This document shows, one piece after another, positions 59,768-64,000 of a DNA stretch of 64,000 bases. The position numbers and the translations under genes are program-made. A model generated the notes under the pieces. That model had not been told where the DNA came from. It saw only the letters and a program-made list of their open reading frames with translations, and did not search any database. Within the stretch, counting starts at the first letter, position 1; the number at the start of each line of letters is the position of its first letter. Origin of the DNA: Phytohabitans houttuyneae (lineage in GTDB: Bacteria > Actinomycetota > Actinomycetes > Mycobacteriales > Micromonosporaceae); contig NZ_BLPF01000005.1 in the NCBI RefSeq assembly GCF_011764425.1, positions 248,001 through 312,000 on the forward strand, written 5' to 3'.

Positions 59768-62689
59768 ATGAAGCTCACCGCAAGTAAACGCCGGGTGGCG
59801 ATGATCGCCACCGGCGCATTGGTCGCGGGAGGGATGGTGGGCGTGCCGGTTGGCATGGCCTACGCCGCGACCGCCTGCGACGTGGTTTACACAACCAACG
59901 ACTGGAACACCGGGTTCACCGCCAGCGTGCAGATCCGCAACCTCGGTGACCCCCTGACCAGCTGGAACCTCGGCTTCACCTTCCCCGGCAACCAGCGCGT
60001 CACGCAGGGTTGGTCGGCAAACTGGACGCAGTCCGGCGCCAACGTCACCGCTACCAACATGCCGTGGAACGGAAACCTGGCCACCGGCGCAACGCTCGCG
60101 ATCGGCTTCAACGGCTCGTACTCGGGCACCAACGGCAAGCCGACCGCCTTCACGATCAACGGCACCAGGTGTGGTGGCGCGGTCAACCAGGCGCCCACCG
60201 TCGCGCTGACCAGCCCGGCCGCGAACGCTTCGTTCAACGCGCCGGCTACCGTCACGGTGTCCGCCAACGCCAGCGACGCCGACGGCTCGATCAGCAAGGT
60301 CGAGTTCTACCGCAACGGCTTGCTGATCAACGAGGACACCACCTCGCCGTACAGCTACCAGATGACCGGCCTGCCCGCCGGTGACTACACCGTCCAGGCG
60401 CGGGCGTACGACAACGGGAGCCCCACGCCGCTGACGGCGACCGCCGAGCGGTCCTTCACGGTCATCGGCACCGGCCAGGCGAGCATCGTCGTACCGGCCA
60501 CGCTCAGCATCGCCGAGGGCAGCAGCTCGCAGTTGAACGTGCGCCTCAGCGCCGCGCCGACCGCGAGCGTGCCCGTCACGCTGGCCAAGACCGGTGACGC
60601 GGACGTGACGCTCGGTTCGAGCAGCGTCACGCTGACCACGTCGAACTGGAGCACCGGCGTCAACGTGCCGGTGAACGCGGCGCACGACACGGATGCCAAC
60701 AACGACACCGCGACGATCACGGCCAGCGCGACGAACTACACCGCGGGCCAGACCGCCGTCACGGTGACCGACGACGAGAACACCACCAACCCGGGCCGGT
60801 ACGGCGAGGAGTTCCTCGAGCTGTACAACAAGATCAAGGCTCCGGCGAGCGGGTACTTCAGCCAGGAGGGCATCCCCTACCACTCGGTGGAGACGCTGCT
60901 CGTCGAGGCGCCCGACCACGGTCACGAGACCACGTCCGAGGCGTTCAGCTACTGGCTCTCGCTCGAGGCGATGTACGGCCGGGCCACCGGCAACTGGGCG
61001 CCGTTCAACAACGCCTGGAACGTCATGGATCGGTACATGATCCCGACCGAGACGCAGGGTGGCTACAACGCGAACGACCCGGCCGACTACGCGCCCGAGG
61101 CCAACCGCCCCGACCTGTACCCGCAGCAGGGTGGCAAGCTCGACTCCTCGATCAGCGTCGGCCAGGACCCGCTGTACAGCGAGCTGACCCAGACGTACGG
61201 CAACAACCGCATGTACGTCATGCACTGGCTGCTCGACGTGGACAACGTGTACGGCTTCGGCAAGTGCGGCGACCGCACCACGCGGCCGGCGTACATCAAC
61301 ACCTACCAGCGCGGCCCGCAGGAGGGTGTCTTCGAGACCGTCCCGCACCCGTCGTGCGAGACGTTCAACTTCGGTGGCCCGAGCGGCTTCCTGCCGATCT
61401 TCATCGGTGACTCCAGCTACACCCGCCAGTGGCGCTACACCAGCGCCCCCGACGCCGACGCGCGCGCCATCCAGGCCGCGTACTGGGCGCTGAAGTGGGC
61501 CAAGGAGCAGGGCAAGCAGGCGGACATCTCGGCCACCATCACCAAGGCCGCGCAGATGGGTGACTACCTGCGGTACGCCATGTACGACAAGTACTTCAAG
61601 AACCCTGGCTGCGCCTCGCCGTCCTGCGCCGCGGGCTCCGGCAAGAGCAGCGCGGCGTACCTGCTCTCCTGGTACTCCGCCTGGGGTGGCCCGCAGGGCA
61701 GCAGTGACTGGGCGTGGCGGATCGGTTCGAGCCACAACCACGGCGGCTACCAGAACCCGTTCGCGGCCTGGGCGCTGTCCAACACCACCGAGCTGATCCC
61801 GCGGTCGTCGAGCGCGCGGACCGACTGGTCCACCAGCCTCACCCGGCAGATCCAGTTCTACACCTGGCTGCAGTCGGCTGAGGGTGCCATCGCCGGCGGC
61901 GCGACCAACAGCTGGAACGGCGACTACAGCGCCCGCCCCTCCGGCCGCCCGACGTTCTACGGCATGGTGTACGACGACAAGCCCGTGTACCACGACCCGC
62001 CGTCGAACCAGTGGTTCGGCTTCCAGGCGTGGAGCATGGAGCGCGTCGCGGAGTACTACTACGAGACCGGCAACGCGCAGGCCAAGGCGCTGCTGGACAA
62101 GTGGGTCACGTGGGCCCTGGCCAACACGACGGTCAGTGGCGCCACGTACCAGGTGCCGTCGACGCTGAGCTGGACCGGGCAGCCCGGTGGCAACTGGACC
62201 AGCAGCACCACGTCGGTCAACAACAGCGGTCTGCACGTGTCCGTCGTGGACCACACGACCGACGTCGGCGTGACCGGCGCATTCGCCCGCACGCTGGTTT
62301 ACTACGGCGCGAAGGCGGGGCACACCCAGGCCCAGACCACGGCCAAGGGGCTGCTCGACGCGCTGCTGGGACACAAGGACACCAAGGGCATCGCGGTGAC
62401 CGAGACCCGGGCGGACTACAACCGGTTCGACGACACCTACAACAGCTCGACGGGCCAGGGCCTGTACATCCCGCCGGGCTTCTCGGGCACCATGCCCAAC
62501 GGTGACACGATCAACTCCAGCAGCAGCTTCATCAGCATCCGCTCGTTCCTGCGCAACGACCCGGAGTGGCCGAAGGTGGAGGCGTACCTCAACGGTGGGC
62601 CGGCTCCGACCTTCACGTACCACCGCTTCTGGGCGCAGGTCGATGTCGCGATGGCACTGTTCGACTACGACCGGCTGATCGGGGACTGA
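59768..62689 (+). CDS. GH48 reducing-end cellobiohydrolase with CBM2
   Basis: This 973-residue secreted cellulase has a Tat/Sec-type signal (KRRVAMIATGALVAGG, cut near AYA). A CBM2 (residues 35-145: CDVVYTTNDWNTGFTASVQI, with NWTQSGANVTATNMPWNGNL) binds cellulose. An Ig-like module (about 150-240, PTVALTSPAANASFNAPATV) and a Calx-beta-like module (245-345) follow. The GH48 domain starts EEFLELYNKIKAPASGYFSQ; its acid Glu is in HETTSEAFSYWLSLEAM. GH48 enzymes release cellobiose from chain reducing ends and act with GH9. A 1171-residue minus-strand ORF opposite it is a composition artefact. AGGAG lies nine bases before the ATG. Confidence 0.96.
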   Translation: MKLTASKRRVAMIATGALVAGGMVGVPVGMAYAATACDVVYTTNDWNTGFTASVQIRNLGDPLTSWNLGFTFPGNQRVTQGWSANWTQSGANVTATNMPWNGNLATGATLAIGFNGSYSGTNGKPTAFTINGTRCGGAVNQAPTVALTSPAANASFNAPATVTVSANASDADGSISKVEFYRNGLLINEDTTSPYSYQMTGLPAGDYTVQARAYDNGSPTPLTATAERSFTVIGTGQASIVVPATLSIAEGSSSQLNVRLSAAPTASVPVTLAKTGDADVTLGSSSVTLTTSNWSTGVNVPVNAAHDTDANNDTATITASATNYTAGQTAVTVTDDENTTNPGRYGEEFLELYNKIKAPASGYFSQEGIPYHSVETLLVEAPDHGHETTSEAFSYWLSLEAMYGRATGNWAPFNNAWNVMDRYMIPTETQGGYNANDPADYAPEANRPDLYPQQGGKLDSSISVGQDPLYSELTQTYGNNRMYVMHWLLDVDNVYGFGKCGDRTTRPAYINTYQRGPQEGVFETVPHPSCETFNFGGPSGFLPIFIGDSSYTRQWRYTSAPDADARAIQAAYWALKWAKEQGKQADISATITKAAQMGDYLRYAMYDKYFKNPGCASPSCAAGSGKSSAAYLLSWYSAWGGPQGSSDWAWRIGSSHNHGGYQNPFAAWALSNTTELIPRSSSARTDWSTSLTRQIQFYTWLQSAEGAIAGGATNSWNGDYSARPSGRPTFYGMVYDDKPVYHDPPSNQWFGFQAWSMERVAEYYYETGNAQAKALLDKWVTWALANTTVSGATYQVPSTLSWTGQPGGNWTSSTTSVNNSGLHVSVVDHTTDVGVTGAFARTLVYYGAKAGHTQAQTTAKGLLDALLGHKDTKGIAVTETRADYNRFDDTYNSSTGQGLYIPPGFSGTMPNGDTINSSSSFISIRSFLRNDPEWPKVEAYLNGGPAPTFTYHRFWAQVDVAMALFDYDRLIGD

Positions 62690-62706
62690 CCAACCCGAAC
62701 GGCACC

Positions 62707-62774
62707 GACCCGGGTGGATGGCCTCCCGTCCTGTTCCCCGATCGTGGGGGCACGAGAATCCATCCACCCGGGTC
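62707..62774. repeat. Perfect 15-bp inverted repeat
   Basis: GACCCGGGTGGATGG and its exact complement enclose 38 bases, starting 17 bases after the GH48 stop. It is the longest perfect stem in the array. Confidence 0.8.
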
Positions 62775-62937
62775 ACCAAAGACGGCCCGATCCCCACAAT
62801 CGGGCCGGAAAGACGGCCTGATTCCCCCACGGTCAGGCCAGCGGGCGGCCTGATTCCCACGGTCAGGCCAGCCAGTGGTGGGCCGGCCGGACTGGCCAAC
62901 GCAGCGGTCCGGACCGGCCCACCACCCCCAAAGACTT

Positions 62938-62980
62938 CCGGGCGGGTGGCACAGGATGCCACTCGCCCGGCTCCATTTTT
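62938..62980 (+). terminator. Rho-independent terminator of GH48
   Basis: CCGGGCGGGTGGCA pairs with TGCCACTCGCCCGG (one G-T pair) around a five-base loop, followed by CTCCATTTTT. Stem, loop and T-run are all canonical. Confidence 0.88.
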
Positions 62981-63052
62981 GGTGTCTAACGTGGACGGTT
63001 GTCTCCAGCGTGGACGATTACTGGCAACGGCGGCTGCGGCGCCCCGCGTGGG

Positions 63053-63676
63053 TCAGCGCCGGTAGCAGTGCCAGGAGAAAGCGTCGTTGCGATTGGAGAA
63101 CTGCGCGAAGGCCGCGGCCCCGTACCTGCCGCGGCAGGCGGCGCTCATGTCGATGAGCGGGTCGTCGCCGCGCAGGCGGCACTCCCAGTTGTTTTCGGCC
63201 TGGCCGGTGCCGTACCGCAGCTGCGCCTCGTCCGTGCGGTAGGTGCGCTCGCAGTACTCCCGCAGCAGCTGCCACAGCCCGAACGCGCCGCCGTCCGGGC
63301 CCACCGCGACCGGCGCCTTCGCCGCGGCCGGTGGCGCCGTGGTGCGCCGGGCGGGCGCGGTGGTGCGGGCCGTCGTGCGGCGCGGTGTGTCGACCTTGGA
63401 CGGCGTGGGGGAGGGCGAGGGCGTCGCGGACGGCGCGGCGCTGGTCGGTGGTCCAGCCGATCCATCCGGTACCGGCGATGACGTGCTGCCCGCCGGAGGC
63501 GCGAGCTTGGCCGGGGCGGCCAGCGGGTCGCCGGTGCTCCAGCTCATGCCCGCCCCGGTCACGAACGGCACCGAACACAGCAGCACAAGCGCGCCGAGGC
63601 CGACGGCGGCAAGCAGCCACCCGTACTCCCGGCTCAGGCGGCGCACAGCCGCGGCGGGCGCGGTCCCCTCGGACAC
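63053..63676 (-). CDS. Membrane-anchored extracytoplasmic protein of unknown function
   Basis: This 207-residue protein has one N-terminal membrane anchor (WLLAAVGLGALVLLCSVPFV), a long Pro/Thr/Ala linker (residues 50-120, SATPSPSPTPSK) that would cross the wall, and a C-terminal domain of about 80 residues. The latter has GLWQLLREYCERTYRTDEAQ, NWECRLRGDDPLIDMSAACR and SNRNDAFSWHCYRR, with four cysteines probably disulphide-bonded. The domain resembles small actinobacterial surface proteins with no known role. It converges on the GH48 gene. GTG 63676 precedes the anchor. Confidence 0.75.
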   Translation of the reverse strand: MSEGTAPAAAVRRLSREYGWLLAAVGLGALVLLCSVPFVTGAGMSWSTGDPLAAPAKLAPPAGSTSSPVPDGSAGPPTSAAPSATPSPSPTPSKVDTPRRTTARTTAPARRTTAPPAAAKAPVAVGPDGGAFGLWQLLREYCERTYRTDEAQLRYGTGQAENNWECRLRGDDPLIDMSAACRGRYGAAAFAQFSNRNDAFSWHCYRR

Positions 63677-63856
63677 GGTCGACCGGCCCTCCCGTCCGCC
63701 GTTGGTCGCCTTCGTAGCGTCTTTCGGCTGGTCACTCTAGCTACTGGGCGCGCGTCGCGGGATGCCCGACAGGCCAGCTCCCGATCCGTCTGTCGGGCAA
63801 CCGACAACTGAGCGGTCACTCAACAAACCGGGGCCCCCACGAAGCCGGGAAGCGGG

Positions 63857-63912
63857 GTAACCTGTTACATGGAGAGGCCGCTTCCCCCGTGGCGGCCTCT
63901 CCTTCTTTTCTC
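63857..63912 (+). terminator. Hairpin with T-rich tail (terminator, attenuator or small RNA end)
   Basis: GGAGAGGCCGC and GCGGCCTCTCC make an 11-base stem with a ten-base loop, followed by TTCTTTTCTCTT. GTAAC-CT-GTTAC lies three bases before it. No plus-strand gene precedes it in the window, so it may end a small RNA or act in the leader of the next gene. Confidence 0.6.
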
Positions 63913-63984
63913 TTGCGGCGCTGCTCCCAGGGCCCGCCTTGCTCGCCGAGCCGGGTCCGGACGGGTTCGCTAGAGTCGGGCGTT

Positions 63985-64000
63985 GTGTCCCGACTGCCCT
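63985..64000 (+). CDS. Possible start of a gene continuing past the window
   Basis: GTG 63985 (reading VSRLP) stands eight bases after TAGAGT, a -10-like hexamer (63971-63976), as in leaderless actinobacterial genes. Only five codons are visible, so the product is unknown. Confidence 0.3.

Larger units (their letters stand above)
62690..63052. other. Gene-free hairpin array after GH48
   Basis: Five hairpins and a terminator occupy most of this spacer: 62707-62774, 62783-62807, 62815-62839, 62847-62869, 62877-62923 and 62938-62980. The third and fourth are near-identical direct copies 32 bases apart (GGCCTGATTCCC..ACGGTCAGGCC). No coding is seen. Confidence 0.75.

Noticed and set aside
59447-62962. 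1171-codon open frame opposite the GH48 gene
   Set aside because: High-GC third positions leave the opposite strand open. The product is a Val/Arg/Gly-rich string without family pattern, while GH48 has clear domains.
63700-64000. tRNA gene near the window end
   Set aside because: The hairpin at 63871-63902 is a single stem with a T-rich tail; no cloverleaf or TTCGA arm is present. I found no tRNA elsewhere either.

Overview
The window is high-GC actinobacterial DNA. Gene content points to the Micromonosporaceae (Actinoplanes, Phytohabitans or Dactylosporangium relatives): an incomplete conservon, a mycothiol-type DinB protein, LpqY-SugABC-type sugar uptake, many GTG starts, several apparently leaderless genes and a secreted cellulase set with CebR-type operators. 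The family assignment is inference; no rRNA or tRNA gene was found to anchor it. I see no prophage, integrase, transposase or CRISPR array. The DNA looks chromosomal.

Layout. 0-4 kb: NarL-type two-component pair, then a Ser/Thr kinase whose frame is broken once. 4.3-12.4 kb: alpha-glucan cluster with branching enzyme (also broken once), a GT4 alpha-glucan synthase, a debranching glucosidase and a divergent GH63-like hydrolase. 12.6-24 kb: small regulators and housekeeping genes (DUF4097 lipoprotein, GNAT, DinB, WYL regulator, B12/radical SAM enzyme, ArsR regulator beside a dead serine hydrolase, MFS/Lrp pair, methyltransferase, GntR, D-amino-acid oxidase, TetR, P-loop kinase, RusA-like protein). 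24.4-28.8 kb: LpqY-SugABC-like transporter operon ending in a strong terminator. 29-33.8 kb: tautomerase/HxlR pair around a palindrome, a tandem-repeat tract, a BTAD-ABATE-CGNR fusion regulator and a small ORF with an M15 peptidase. 33.8-42.6 kb: secreted alpha-amylase with CBM41, MarR/DUF6506 pair around a palindrome, an aminotransferase, a membrane protein and a GH9 cellulase. 42.7-48.4 kb: PhzE-like fused chorismate enzyme, membrane protein, alpha/beta hydrolase and FGGY kinase. 48.6-53 kb: conservon CvnA/CvnB without CvnC/CvnD, then metK. 53-58.5 kb: LuxR regulator with secreted protein, Ser/Thr kinase, phosphotransferase and GH1 beta-glucosidase. 58.5-63 kb: a structured 1.25-kb non-coding region, the GH48 cellulase and a hairpin array. 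The window ends with a membrane-anchored protein and a terminator.

How the genes fit together. Carbohydrate metabolism dominates. GH48, GH9 and GH1 form a cellulose-to-glucose route. CebR-type boxes (TGGGAGCGCTCCCA and variants) lie before GH1 and GH48, so these two are probably co-induced by cello-oligosaccharide. Secreted amylase and the LpqY-SugABC-like transporter would feed alpha-glucosides to the intracellular glucan cluster. Operators can be read directly as palindromes for the HxlR, MarR and Lrp regulators, and one sits at the start of a membrane-protein gene.

Most notable structure beyond genes: two families of interspersed intergenic repeats, a 49-bp tandem repeat, hairpin-rich DNA on both sides of the GH48 gene, an in-frame repeat insertion in the GH9 gene, and two single-base frame breaks in G/C runs less than 2 kb apart that may be sequence errors.
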